From Terriglobia bacterium (GTDB taxonomy: Bacteria > Acidobacteriota > Thermoanaerobaculia > Thermoanaerobaculales > Thermoanaerobaculaceae): a stretch of DNA of 64,000 nucleotides. The DNA lies in contig JAIQFQ010000002.1 of NCBI GenBank assembly GCA_020073245.1, positions 186,001 through 250,000 of the forward strand, in the 5' to 3' direction. The first letter of the stretch is position 1. Every line of letters begins with the position of its first letter. Shown here piece by piece: positions 43,788-52,859 of the stretch. The notes beneath the pieces were generated by a model that worked only from the letters and a program-made list of their open reading frames with translations, made no database searches and was not told where the DNA came from. Position numbers and translations under genes: made by a program.

Positions 43788-46700
43788 CTAGAAGCGGACG
43801 CCGAGCGCGAGGAAGAACCTGCGCGGCGTTTGGTAGTCGCTGGGAACTTGTGGTTTGCCGAAGTTGACGCTCTTCTTCCAGTTGGCGCCCATGGTCGCGC
43901 AGTCCGCCGTGTTGGCGATGTTCTGCGGGCACTCGATCAGCGAGCTGGTCGGCGTGGTGAACGGGTCGAACGGAGCGAGGTAGGACTTGCTGGTTGCGTC
44001 GAAGACCGTCGTGTTGCCGTTGATCACCGCCTGCTTGTTGAAGACGTTCTGGATTCTGGGGTTGATGTAGAGCTCCACGTCGCTGCCGAACGCCGGGACG
44101 TGGAACGAATAGTCCACGCCGAGGTCGGTGCGGTTGGTGGCGCCCCAGTGGAACGCGTCGCGGTTTGTGAAGTAGTAGGTGACAGTATACGGCGGGGCCG
44201 CGTACTTGGCAGGGATGCTCGGGTCGACGTAGTCGATGCTGGCGACCGACCCTTGCGCCCCGTACGGGGTGCCGGAGAAGTAGGATTGCAGCAGGCTCAC
44301 CGAGAGACGGTTGTACTTCGTGTTGAGGAGGTCGTAGATGAGGTACAGCCGGGCGCGGTGCCGCTGGTCGATGCTCGTGTCGCCGGTCGGCGAGTTCCAG
44401 GACGGCTGCACGAACTCCGGGTACGAGAGCGCCGAGTTGCCGAGCGGGCCGTGGCCGCCCGTCTCGACCGTGCCGAGGTTGCCGTACGACCGGGAGAACG
44501 TGTAGTTGCCGCCGATGGTGAACGGCTGCCACGGCCGGAACTGCCATGACAGAATGTACGCCCAGTACTTCTGGAACAGCCAGCTCGGGGCGTTGATGAG
44601 CCCGGTCTGGTCGAAGAAGTCACCGAGCCCGTCGTCGACGACGATCCCGGTGGTCGTGTTCTCGTACATGTTCACGAGCTTGCGGTTGATGTAGTCGAAG
44701 CGCAGCATGCCCGAGTTCCCGAAGCGCTTCATCGCGCTGAGGGAGTACTCATTGGTACTCGGTGAGTGCAGGTCGCTCTTGATGATCGGGAAGAGGCCGG
44801 GCGGCTGGGCATACGCCAGGCTTCCCTCGCCGGTATAGAGGGACTTCTTGTTGTCCGTCCCGCCCTGGGCGTTGAACCAGTTCCAGAGCGCCTGGAGGGC
44901 CTGGTGGGAATCCATGCACTCCGTCGTCACCGGGTCGGCCGGATCGCAGTTCCCGTTGATGGTGGGTCCCGTGTAGACCCACTGGTAGGTGGCAGGCGAA
45001 CCCGCAGAGGTGTTGAGATCGAGCAGGTTCTGCTGCTGCGCGCCGACGTACTTGCCGTACCCCGCGCTGAACTGCCACTCGCCGTCGCCCTTCGGGTCGA
45101 AGGAGACGGAGAGCCTCGGGCTGACGGCGGAGTCCCTCGCCGTGACCAGGCGGGCCTGGTTCACCGCGTGGTTCTTGTCGTAGCGGACGCCGATGTTGAA
45201 CGACCAGTTGTTGTTCAGACGCCACTTGTCGTTGACGAACGCGGACTGGGTGCGGAGCTCGTTGCCCTTCGAGAGCTCGACGACCGGCCACCATACCCAC
45301 CAGCTGCAGTACTGGCATTCGTCGAAGTTGTAGAAGGTGGGGTAAATCGTCCGGCCGTCGGCGCTCGTCTGGTACCCGTACGAGTACGCCATGAAGTCGC
45401 TGGGACTCTGGTAGTTGTTCTCTCTGTCCATGTCCTTGTACTGGTCCACACCGAACACGATGTCGTGCGAGCCGGCCGCGGCGGTGGACAGGAACCACGA
45501 TCCCTTGGCGATGATGTCCTCGCCGTTCCGCGTTCCCGGGCCGCCCTTATTGGAGGCGAAGATCGAGCAGTTCGCCACCGTGCCGTAGTAGAGATCCTGG
45601 ATCGGCGTGCCGATGATGCTTTGATCCACGTTCGGATCGTACGCGCAGCCGTAGTGGTAGAAGGCCTCCGTGCGGTACGAGTACTGGCCGGTGACGAAGA
45701 AGTTGTCGGACAGCACGCCGGTGTAGTTGAACGCCCTCAGGTTGTGGGTCACATCCGGCGAGATCGCGCTGGTGAGGTCGGCCGGGTCTGCGAACTCGTA
45801 GCCCGTCGAGGCTGTTTGGTCGCGGTCCACGTCGAACATGAAGCGGTGGTTCGGGTTGGGCGAGAACGTCAACTTGACCTCGCCGCGCTTGTCGATGTCG
45901 TTCTCCGGAATCGGAAGGTCGGCGGGGACGGTGAAGTTGTTGGTGCTGGTCTTTCTCTCGCGTCCCGCCACGAAGAACCACAGCTTGTCCTTGAGGATGA
46001 ACCCGCCGATCGTGCCCTCCCAGGTGTTCGTGATCTTGTTGCTGCGCGCCGAGGTCTTCGGCGTCGCCGCGGTCCATTTGTCGTTGTTGAGGGTGTCGCG
46101 CGCCGTGACGTGAAGCTCGTTGCCGCCCGACTTGGTGAGCGTGTTGACCACGCCGCCGTTGAAGCGGCCGAACTCCGCGGAGACGTTCGAGATCGACGTC
46201 GTGGTCTCCTCGACGGCGTCCTCGATGTAGAGGTTGACCGGCTGGCCGCGGAGGTTCTCGGTAACCGTCACGCCGTTGATCATGAAGCTGCTGTCGTACG
46301 AGGGTGCGCCGCCGATCGTGAGGGCGTTGTTCGGGCCGTTCTGGGTGACGCCAGGCGTCAGCGCCACCTGCGTGATAAGGTCCTTGGTTACGGGCAGCTT
46401 CTCCATCAGGGCGTTGGTGACGGTCGTGCTGGCACCGGCGGTCGACGAGAGCGTCTCGGTCGACCCCGTGACCGTCACCTCCTCGGCGATCTTGGCCTGC
46501 GGCATCGTCGCGTCGAGCTTCTGGGTCTGCGCCGCGTTGATCTTGATCGTCGTCTCGATGGTCTGGAACCCCTGCAGCTCGAACGTGACCTTGTAGTCGC
46601 CGGGCGGCAGGAACGCGAAGATGTAGTCACCGTTTGGGGTGGTGACCGTGGTGCGGGCGCCCTGCAGATTGACCGAGGAAACGCTCACGGCGACGCCGGG

Positions 46701-46814
46701 CAGCGCCTGCTTGCCGTCGGTCACGTGCCCAGAAAGGGTGCCCGTAGGGACCTGGGCGAGCAGTGGCAAAGCCAAAAGCCCGACCAGGATCGAGAGAATC
46801 GCGAATCGCTTCAT
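43788..46814 (-). CDS. TonB-dependent outer-membrane receptor with carboxypeptidase-like N-terminal domain
   Basis: 1008 residues from ATG 46814 (GGGAGGGAAGG ribosome site). A signal peptide (1-20) is followed by a carboxypeptidase-regulatory-like domain (about 25-105; GTLSGHVTDGKQALPGVAV), a plug (about 120-230) and a beta-barrel ending in FFLALGVRF with the terminal Phe expected for outer-membrane assembly. There is no obvious TonB box after the Cna-like domain. This architecture is typical of Acidobacteriota and related diderms for uptake of large substrates. The frame is open further upstream but lacks a ribosome site. It has its own terminator. Confidence 0.93.
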   Translation of the reverse strand: MKRFAILSILVGLLALPLLAQVPTGTLSGHVTDGKQALPGVAVSVSSVNLQGARTTVTTPNGDYIFAFLPPGDYKVTFELQGFQTIETTIKINAAQTQKLDATMPQAKIAEEVTVTGSTETLSSTAGASTTVTNALMEKLPVTKDLITQVALTPGVTQNGPNNALTIGGAPSYDSSFMINGVTVTENLRGQPVNLYIEDAVEETTTSISNVSAEFGRFNGGVVNTLTKSGGNELHVTARDTLNNDKWTAATPKTSARSNKITNTWEGTIGGFILKDKLWFFVAGRERKTSTNNFTVPADLPIPENDIDKRGEVKLTFSPNPNHRFMFDVDRDQTASTGYEFADPADLTSAISPDVTHNLRAFNYTGVLSDNFFVTGQYSYRTEAFYHYGCAYDPNVDQSIIGTPIQDLYYGTVANCSIFASNKGGPGTRNGEDIIAKGSWFLSTAAAGSHDIVFGVDQYKDMDRENNYQSPSDFMAYSYGYQTSADGRTIYPTFYNFDECQYCSWWVWWPVVELSKGNELRTQSAFVNDKWRLNNNWSFNIGVRYDKNHAVNQARLVTARDSAVSPRLSVSFDPKGDGEWQFSAGYGKYVGAQQQNLLDLNTSAGSPATYQWVYTGPTINGNCDPADPVTTECMDSHQALQALWNWFNAQGGTDNKKSLYTGEGSLAYAQPPGLFPIIKSDLHSPSTNEYSLSAMKRFGNSGMLRFDYINRKLVNMYENTTTGIVVDDGLGDFFDQTGLINAPSWLFQKYWAYILSWQFRPWQPFTIGGNYTFSRSYGNLGTVETGGHGPLGNSALSYPEFVQPSWNSPTGDTSIDQRHRARLYLIYDLLNTKYNRLSVSLLQSYFSGTPYGAQGSVASIDYVDPSIPAKYAAPPYTVTYYFTNRDAFHWGATNRTDLGVDYSFHVPAFGSDVELYINPRIQNVFNKQAVINGNTTVFDATSKSYLAPFDPFTTPTSSLIECPQNIANTADCATMGANWKKSVNFGKPQVPSDYQTPRRFFLALGVRF

Positions 46815-46860
46815 CCTTCCCTCCCTCTGTCTCTGTTGTGCTCCTTCATTTTGTTGCAAA

Positions 46861-46881
46861 GCTGCAAACGACAGTTGCAGC
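46861..46881. promoter_or_regulatory. 7-7-7 inverted repeat upstream of the TonB receptor
   Basis: GCTGCAA, seven bases, TTGCAGC: a perfect symmetric site 47 bp upstream of the ATG. The spacing suits a dimeric repressor. An extra half site TTGCAA lies next to it. Confidence 0.45.
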
Positions 46882-46967
46882 CGAATCTTGAGAAGTTCCG
46901 ACGAACCCCTGTAGGGGCGCTCGGAATGGCTCCTCCTTTCGATCAAATACCTCCGGCCGGCTCACAC

Positions 46968-46985
46968 CCTCGGATGCATCCGAGG
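46968..46985. promoter_or_regulatory. 18-bp perfect palindrome
   Basis: CCTCGGATGCATCCGAGG with no spacer, in the 305-bp gap between the TonB receptor and the 7TM protein gene. It could be an operator or a terminator stem of the upstream minus-strand gene; no T-tract is seen. Confidence 0.4.
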
Positions 46986-47119
46986 AGAGCCGCCAGACCT
47001 TCACGCGCACTCACCGATGCAATCAGTGTGCCCGAGGGAAGCCGCACCCGCCGGATGCGCGCCGCTCTCTGTGTTCGACGGCTTGGATGGAGTGTTCGAA
47101 ATTCTGGATATGGAGACCA

Positions 47120-48775
47120 CTACGGCGCGGTTGCGGTGCAGTCGCCGCCCTCGCTGACGGCCGCGTACAGAGCGGCCTCGGCCTCCCGCAGCAGCTCTTC
47201 GGCGGAGAGGTGACGCCCCGGCCGATACTGCGCGAGGCCGGCGGTGGTGCGGGCCCGGCCCGGTTGGACGCTGACGCTCTGGCCGGCGGCGCGGCGGAGA
47301 CGTTCGATGATTGTCATGGCGGCCCGCTCGTCGGTCTCGGCCAGGAGCAGCGCAAACGTCTCGCCGTCGTAGCGGGCGAGCAGATCGATCTGGCGGAGCG
47401 CCCTCCGGAGGCTGGCGACGGCCTCGACTGCCGGCTGGTCCCTCTCCCCGGAGGCCTCGGCGACCGTGAGGCGCAGCAGCGCCACCGCGAGGGGCGAGCC
47501 GCTGCGACGGGCCCTGAGCAGCTCCGCGCCCAGTCGGTCGGTGAAGCGCTCCCGAGACATGAGGGCGGTCGCCGCGTCGAGCGGTTCGCCCCAGCGGCGC
47601 TCGATCCACGTGAGGGAAAGCGCGATGGAGAGGCAGAGGGCGAACGGCACCGCCAGCAGTAGAGTGAAGAGCTCGCCGCCGAAGACCCGGACGCGCTGGA
47701 GGACCCCGATGTCAACGAGCACGTCGAAGGCGATACCCGCCGTGAACAGGGCCGTTGTCAGGAGGACGGCGAGCGCCCACGGGCGCCGCCGCAAGAGGGT
47801 GGCTTCGATTTGCAGGGTCAACGCCGCGGCGATCAGAAGCGCCGCCTCGCCGACGTAGAGCCACATCTGGATGTCGGCCTCGTTGCGCCACACCAGCGCG
47901 AAGGCCGCCCCGAGCGCCAGGAGGGTCTCGGCGCCCAGGAGCGCGGCCGGCTGGCTTCGCCTGGCGAGGCGGAAGGGGACGGCCGGGAAGAGGGCGACGC
48001 CCGCCATCACGGCGGCGATGACGAGTCTGTATGTGAACCCGTACCCGAGCAACAGGCGTGGCCCCCAGGTCGCGTGGGCCAGGAAGAAAACGCCGAGGGC
48101 GGTCATCGACCCGGCGAAGGCGAGGTGCTCAAACAGGTCACGCTGTCTGGTGAACAGCAGGACGTGGAGCATCGCAAGCGTGAACAGGAGGGTGGTTACG
48201 GTGTAGATACCCAGGTCGCGCAACACCTCGTGTGAGAGGATCGTCTGGTAGTAGTCGAGGGTGGGGGTGGGGCCGAGGAGGCCGCCGAATCGGGCATCGT
48301 TGAACACGTGGACCGAGAGCTCGTTGAGCTGACCGGGTCGCAAGACCTCCCGCGGGATCAGGTAGAAGCGACGGCCCAGCGTCGCCTTGTCGAAGTCGGG
48401 CGGGAACGAACCCGTGGACCCGATCCTCCTGCCGTTGAGGAACGTCTCATCGACGTCGCCCACCTGGCCGAGGTCCAGCCCCAGGTCCTGTCCCGCCAGT
48501 TCCGACGAGATGACCAGCGGGAGGCGGTACCAGGCGTGACCGTCGTGGTTGGGCCACCCCTGCTGCTCCCACGTCCCCGGGACACGGATGCGCTGCCAGT
48601 TGCGCTGCTCACGAAACGGGCTCGCGAACGTCGGGTCGTGACCGATGCGAAAGAGCCACTCGCCCGCAAGCGATGCCGGGAGGTGGTCGACGACCAGGGG
48701 CGCGGTATCCTGCGCCGCCGCGACCCCCGCGACAGCGACGATCAGTGCAGCGGGAACAAGCGCGCGTGCCCTCAC
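47120..48775 (-). CDS. 7TM receptor-like protein with degenerate GGDEF domain
   Basis: 551 residues from GTG 48775, coupled to rlpA as GTGA with GGAGG six bases upstream. A signal peptide, an extracellular jelly-roll-like domain (about 30-190; GTWEQQGWPNHDGHAWYRL) and about eight membrane helices (195-390) form a 7TMR-DISM-like sensor. The C-terminal domain has the size and order of a GGDEF domain, but the motif reads RYDGETF in place of RxGGDEF, so it is unlikely to make c-di-GMP. It may bind c-di-GMP or GTP. Confidence 0.82.
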   Translation of the reverse strand: MRARALVPAALIVAVAGVAAAQDTAPLVVDHLPASLAGEWLFRIGHDPTFASPFREQRNWQRIRVPGTWEQQGWPNHDGHAWYRLPLVISSELAGQDLGLDLGQVGDVDETFLNGRRIGSTGSFPPDFDKATLGRRFYLIPREVLRPGQLNELSVHVFNDARFGGLLGPTPTLDYYQTILSHEVLRDLGIYTVTTLLFTLAMLHVLLFTRQRDLFEHLAFAGSMTALGVFFLAHATWGPRLLLGYGFTYRLVIAAVMAGVALFPAVPFRLARRSQPAALLGAETLLALGAAFALVWRNEADIQMWLYVGEAALLIAAALTLQIEATLLRRRPWALAVLLTTALFTAGIAFDVLVDIGVLQRVRVFGGELFTLLLAVPFALCLSIALSLTWIERRWGEPLDAATALMSRERFTDRLGAELLRARRSGSPLAVALLRLTVAEASGERDQPAVEAVASLRRALRQIDLLARYDGETFALLLAETDERAAMTIIERLRRAAGQSVSVQPGRARTTAGLAQYRPGRHLSAEELLREAEAALYAAVSEGGDCTATAP

Positions 48776-49437
48776 CAGCCGCCTCCGCACGGGACCGCGA
48801 CCGCACCGGGATACTCGCCCGCCAGCGTAGCCGCAGCTTCGATGGCCTTCTGGCGCCCGGCCAGCGCGGTCGCCCTCACGCGGGTGAGCCCGCCCCCAGC
48901 CGGCGCGAAGCGCACCGCATAGCCCTTCGCCTCGAGGTTGGAACCTGCGCGCCGCGCGTTCTCTTCGCGCGCGAACGCCCCCACTTGAACCTCCCAGCAT
49001 GGCTCGTTGGGCATGCCGTCGCCTAGACGGCGCACCTCGATGCGGACGGGAATCACCCCCGGACCCACGGCACCGAGTTTCTCAGCGGCGGCCCGCGAAA
49101 GGTCGAGGATGCGCCCCGCCACGAACGGGCCGCGGTCGTTGATGGTGACATCCGCCTCCCGTCCCGAGTCGGTGTTCCTCACCCGAACGACGGTCCCGAA
49201 CGGCAGCGTGCGGTGTGCGGCGGTCATCGCCCACATATCGTAGCGTGGCCCGGACGCGGTCGGCCGCCCGTGGTAGGGCTCCCCGTACCAGGACGCGAGC
49301 CCTTCCTCCACCGCCCCCATCCGCAGCGGCATCGGCGGCGCCTCGACGCGCGGCGGGCGACGGCTGCTCGCGCACCCCCCCGCCAGGAAGGCGAAACCGA
49401 TGGCGACCGCCGCGGACGTGAGCCGTGTCCGCACCAT
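48772..49437 (-). CDS. rlpA: RlpA-like lipoprotein with SPOR domain
   Basis: 221 residues. Lipoprotein signal peptide ending LAGGC at residue 22. A double-psi barrel follows (GLASWYGEPYHGRPTASG; DVTINDRGPFVAGRILDLS with the catalytic Asp), then a SPOR-type C-terminus (VQVGAFAREENA). RlpA is a lytic transglycosylase at the septum in Pseudomonas. ATG 49437 was chosen for the signal peptide; the upstream gap is GGACCAC heptamers. Confidence 0.9.
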   Translation of the reverse strand: MVRTRLTSAAVAIGFAFLAGGCASSRRPPRVEAPPMPLRMGAVEEGLASWYGEPYHGRPTASGPRYDMWAMTAAHRTLPFGTVVRVRNTDSGREADVTINDRGPFVAGRILDLSRAAAEKLGAVGPGVIPVRIEVRRLGDGMPNEPCWEVQVGAFAREENARRAGSNLEAKGYAVRFAPAGGGLTRVRATALAGRQKAIEAAATLAGEYPGAVAVPCGGGW

Positions 49438-49478
49438 CCGGTGCGGACCATCTGCCACGAACCACGGACCACGGTCTC
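49438..49478. repeat. GGACCAC heptamer array (class C)
   Basis: GCGGACCATCTGCCACGAAC and ACGGACCACGGT: units GGACCAT, GCCACGA, ACCACGG, ACCACGG. Between the rlpA start and the purB stop. Confidence 0.65.
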
Positions 49479-50906
49479 TCACACCTGGGGCTCCTCGTCG
49501 CCTTCCAGCGCTTCGTGAGATGCGAGCCACGGTTCCACGGTTTCGGCCAGGAATTCGCTTACCTGCTCCGGCGCCCGACCCACGAACCGCCTCCCATCGA
49601 GCAACTCGGTGAGGCGGCCGGCGTCGAGACGAAACGCCGGATCGGCGGCGACCAGCTCGAGGAGCGGGTTGCGCTCGCCGCCTTCCTTCACGCGGCGGGC
49701 CGCGTTGCGCGAGAGGACGCGCAGGCGTTCGTGCAGCTCCTGGCGGTCGCCGCCGCGGGCGGCTGCGGCCAGCAGGATCTCCTCGGTCGCCATGAACGGC
49801 AGCTCCTCTTCGAGGTTGCGCCGGACCATCGCAGGATGGACCTCGAGGCCGGCGGCCACCGACCGCCAGAGCAACAGGATCGCGTCCGCCGTTAGAAACG
49901 CCTCCGGAAGAACGAGACGGCGGTTGGCGGAGTCGTCGAGCGTGCGCTCGAGCCACTGCGAGGCGGCGGTCCAGGCCGCGTTGGGCTCGAGCGAGATCAG
50001 GACCCTCGCGAGCGCCGTGATGCGCTCGCACCGCATCGGGTTGCGCTTGTAGGGCATGGCGGAGGAGCCCACCTGCCCCTCGCCGAACGGCTCGTCGAGT
50101 TCCTTCAGGCGGGCGAGCAGACGGACATCGCTCGCGAACTTGTGGGCCGACTGCCCGATGCCGGAGAGGCACGCGAGCAGGTAGAACTCCGGCTTGCGCG
50201 GCGAGGTCTGGCCCGTGATCGGGAAGCTGCCGGGGAAGCCGAACGCGGCGGCGATTCGGCGGTCCAGCTCCCTCACCTTCGAGCCGTCGCCCAGGAGTTG
50301 GAGGAACGAAGCCTGAGTGCCGGTCGTTCCCTTGGCGCCGCGTAACAGCAGCCGGGCGCGCTCCGCCTCGAGCCTTTCGAGGTCGCCAAGGAGATCTGCC
50401 AGCCACAGGCACGCGCGTTTGCCCACCGTCGTCGGTTGCGCCGGCTGGAAGTGCGTGTGACCCAGGCAGGGGACGTCGTGGTGCGTGCGGGCGAAGTCCG
50501 CCAGCGCCGCAACCACGCCGGCGGCGCGGCCGACCAGCAGCTCGATCGCCTGGCTGAGAACGACGATATCGGCGTTGTCGGTGACGTAGCACGAGGTCGC
50601 TCCGAGGTGGAGAAACGGGCCCGCCGCAGGCGCGCTCTCGGCGAGCGCCCGGATGTGCGCCATCACGTCGTGCCGCGTCTCGCGCTCGATCTCGCCCGCG
50701 CGGGCGATCTCCGCCTCGGTCGGGTCGAGGTGCGCCTCGAGCTGCCGCAGTGCCTCGGGCGGGATCGCCACGCCAAGATCGCGCTCCGCGCGCATCAGCT
50801 CCAGCCACAGGCGCCGCCACAGGCCGAACCTCACAACGGGGGAGAAGAGCCGTCGCATCGAGTGCGATGCGTACCGCCCCGTGAGCGGGTGCACGAACTC
50901 GTCCAT
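49479..50906 (-). CDS. purB: Adenylosuccinate lyase
   Basis: 475 residues from MDEFVHPLTG. It performs two lyase steps in purine synthesis. The fumarase/aspartase-type signature SSAMPYKRNP is complete, the Ser/His catalytic regions (TSCYVTDNAD; HTHFQPAQPTT) are present. Length matches the family. Confidence 0.94.
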   Translation of the reverse strand: MDEFVHPLTGRYASHSMRRLFSPVVRFGLWRRLWLELMRAERDLGVAIPPEALRQLEAHLDPTEAEIARAGEIERETRHDVMAHIRALAESAPAAGPFLHLGATSCYVTDNADIVVLSQAIELLVGRAAGVVAALADFARTHHDVPCLGHTHFQPAQPTTVGKRACLWLADLLGDLERLEAERARLLLRGAKGTTGTQASFLQLLGDGSKVRELDRRIAAAFGFPGSFPITGQTSPRKPEFYLLACLSGIGQSAHKFASDVRLLARLKELDEPFGEGQVGSSAMPYKRNPMRCERITALARVLISLEPNAAWTAASQWLERTLDDSANRRLVLPEAFLTADAILLLWRSVAAGLEVHPAMVRRNLEEELPFMATEEILLAAAARGGDRQELHERLRVLSRNAARRVKEGGERNPLLELVAADPAFRLDAGRLTELLDGRRFVGRAPEQVSEFLAETVEPWLASHEALEGDEEPQV

Positions 50907-51017
50907 GCGTTCATTGTGCCACGGGGCGCGGGGGTTTCGCGCGCCCGCAGCCCCCGGCGCCGGGCGGCGCGCGGGGGGCACTCCGGCCGCGGCCACGCGC
51001 GAAGGGCCGCCTTCTGT

Positions 51018-51025
51018 TCTAAACT
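51018..51025 (+). promoter_or_regulatory. -10-like box before the diguanylate cyclase
   Basis: TAAACT (51020-51025) ends six bases before ATG 51032, with no Shine-Dalgarno between. Fits a leaderless start. Confidence 0.35.
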
Positions 51026-51031
51026 CGGCCA

Positions 51032-52360
51032 ATGGCGTCCAGGCCGGGGTACGCGCTCCGCCGGCGCATCGTCCTCGCTGGGGTTGTAGGCACACTCGCC
51101 CTCACGGGCGTGGGAGTGCTCGTCGCGGGCGTCCTGGTCGCGGCCGAGGCGGAGGACCACTTCGACACGATTTGCCGGCTCATGGGAGCGCTCATGGCCG
51201 AACGCGTCGAGGAGCCGCTCTCGTCGGGTGACCGTGCGACGGTCGTGCGCCTCGCGGCGCTCAGCGTTGGCCGCGGAGGCGCGGTGGCCGTGGCTGTGAT
51301 CGACCGCGATCACCGGACGATCGCCGCCGAGCCGGCGGGGACGCCCACCGCACCGGCCATCGCGACGTGGCCGGCCGACGAGGACCTGCGGCCCCGCTTC
51401 ACGGTGGCAGGTGTGCCGGTGGAGGCCAGGTTCCAGGTCGTGCGCCGCGGCGGCGACGTGGTGGGGGGGGTATGGCTCGCGGTCGACCGCCGCCCGGTCG
51501 AGCAGACGCGGTCGCGCTTCCGGCTCGTGGCGCTGGTCACCGGAGCCGTCGTGCTGGGTCTGGCGTGGCTGTTGTCGTTGTTGGCGGCCGGCCGGCTGGT
51601 GCGACCACTCGAACAACTCGCGGACACGGTGGCGGCGATCGGCCGCGGAGAGCAAGGCGCCCGCCAACCCGTGCAGGGTCCCGAAGAGATCCGGCGGCTG
51701 GCGCGCCGGGTGAACCGCATGGCCGAGCAGCTCGAGGCCGGCGCGGCAGAGCAGGCGCGGGCGGCGGCCGAGTTCGACCGCCAGCTGCACGACCGCACCA
51801 GACAGATCGAGCAGGCCAACCGACTCCTGAGGGACATCGCGAACCGCGATCCGCTCACACAGCTTCTGAACCGCCTCGGGCTCGAGATGGAGATGGAGAA
51901 GTACCTGTCGCTCTGCCGGCGCAGCGGGCAGCCGCTCGCCGTGATCATGATGGACCTCGACAGCTTCAAGGCCTACAACGACACACATGGACACGCCGCC
52001 GGCGACACGGCGCTCGTTTCGGTCGCCGCTGCTCTTCGCGCGCGGGCCCGGGCCTCCGATGTCGTTGCGCGACTCGGCGGCGACGAGTTCTGCATCGTGA
52101 TTCCGTTCACGAGGCCGGAGCGGGCGGTCACGGCGGCCGAGGGTTTCGTCAGCGCGGTCGTGGACGCCACCCTGGATCTGCCCCGGCTCGCCTCGGGCGC
52201 CCAGCTCGGTGCGAGCGGCGGGGTCGCCTGCTTCCCCGAGGACGGCGACGAGGGCGTCGAGCTGCTGGCGAGAGCCGATGCGGCGCTCTACCGCGCAAAG
52301 GCGGCCGGCAGGGGGCGCGTCTTCAGGACGGCTCCGCAGCAGCCCGGCCAGCAAGGTTAG
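51032..52360 (+). CDS. Membrane-bound HAMP-GGDEF diguanylate cyclase
   Basis: 442 residues. Two membrane helices (about 10-38 and 168-190) bracket a periplasmic sensor domain. HAMP (about 190-245), a coiled coil, and a GGDEF domain (about 270-435) follow. The active motif RLGGDEF is intact, with MDLDSFKAYNDTHGHAAGD. An upstream RxxD inhibitory site is not obvious. It should make c-di-GMP. Element A copy 4 starts right after its stop. Confidence 0.92.
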   Translation: MASRPGYALRRRIVLAGVVGTLALTGVGVLVAGVLVAAEAEDHFDTICRLMGALMAERVEEPLSSGDRATVVRLAALSVGRGGAVAVAVIDRDHRTIAAEPAGTPTAPAIATWPADEDLRPRFTVAGVPVEARFQVVRRGGDVVGGVWLAVDRRPVEQTRSRFRLVALVTGAVVLGLAWLLSLLAAGRLVRPLEQLADTVAAIGRGEQGARQPVQGPEEIRRLARRVNRMAEQLEAGAAEQARAAAEFDRQLHDRTRQIEQANRLLRDIANRDPLTQLLNRLGLEMEMEKYLSLCRRSGQPLAVIMMDLDSFKAYNDTHGHAAGDTALVSVAAALRARARASDVVARLGGDEFCIVIPFTRPERAVTAAEGFVSAVVDATLDLPRLASGAQLGASGGVACFPEDGDEGVELLARADAALYRAKAAGRGRVFRTAPQQPGQQG

Positions 52361-52710
52361 ACGGGCTCCGCCGATAGCGGACCAGCTGTTCGGGTGGGGG
52401 GTCCCGCGTCCACTCCGCCCACCCGCGCGGCCGCTCCAGATCCCCCGTGCCCCCCGCGAGCCGCGGCAGAGCCGCGTCTCGGCTTTTCGGGCGGGGGGGT
52501 CCCGCGTCCACGCCGCCCGGCCGCTCCAGACCCCCCGTGCCCCCCGCGAGCCGCGGCGGAGCCGCGTCTCGGCTTTTCGGCGTTGCGCGTGCCGGCTCGA
52601 ATTCTCAGATGGCCTCCGGGTACGCTTCCGGTGCGACCGGCTCGCGCGCCTTGCGATGGGCCCAACGGCGGCGGCGCGGCTGCACGCCTTTCGCCGAGGC
52701 CCTGCCTTCC
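52361..52710 (+). repeat. Intergenic element A, copy 4, split by two B units
   Basis: The left end CCGCCGATAGCGGACCA (52369 on) matches copy 5. Two B units (52393-52580) follow; the right part resumes with AGATGGCCTCCGGG and CGCGCGCCTTGCGATGGGCC, and ends GAGGCCCTGCCTTCC. The hairpin region is less perfect here than in copies 2 and 5. Confidence 0.7.
52393..52580 (+). repeat. Two tandem B units
   Basis: Unit 1 (52393-52490, 98 bp) and unit 2 (52491-52580, 90 bp) are nearly identical in the second half: CCCCCGTGCCCCCCGCGAGC, a GCCGCGG hairpin around CAGA/CGGA, and CTCGGCTTTTCGG. They differ by a short deletion near the start. Confidence 0.85.
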
Positions 52711-52745
52711 TCGAGCCACGATCCACGAGCCACGAACCACGTCTT
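52711..52745. repeat. GAGCCAC/GAACCAC heptamer array (class C)
   Basis: GAGCCAC, GATCCAC, GAGCCAC, GAACCAC in series (52713 on), then GTCTTTCGG. Period 7. Confidence 0.75.
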
Positions 52746-52859
52746 TCGGGGCCCTGCGCCCTGGGCTCGGATCCCGGTCATCGCCTTGACTTCCATATGC
52801 CCGTTCCGCACAATCGCCGTCCTCCATGCGGGCACTCCCCGCGGTGGGCGGAGGCCTTT

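Noticed and set aside
44766-47213. 815-codon open frame antisense to the TonB receptor
   Set aside because: It covers the receptor and its promoter, has no domains, and the composition is typical of a shadow.
52361-52745. Insertion sequence
   Set aside because: No transposase, no terminal inverted repeats of IS type, no target duplication visible.
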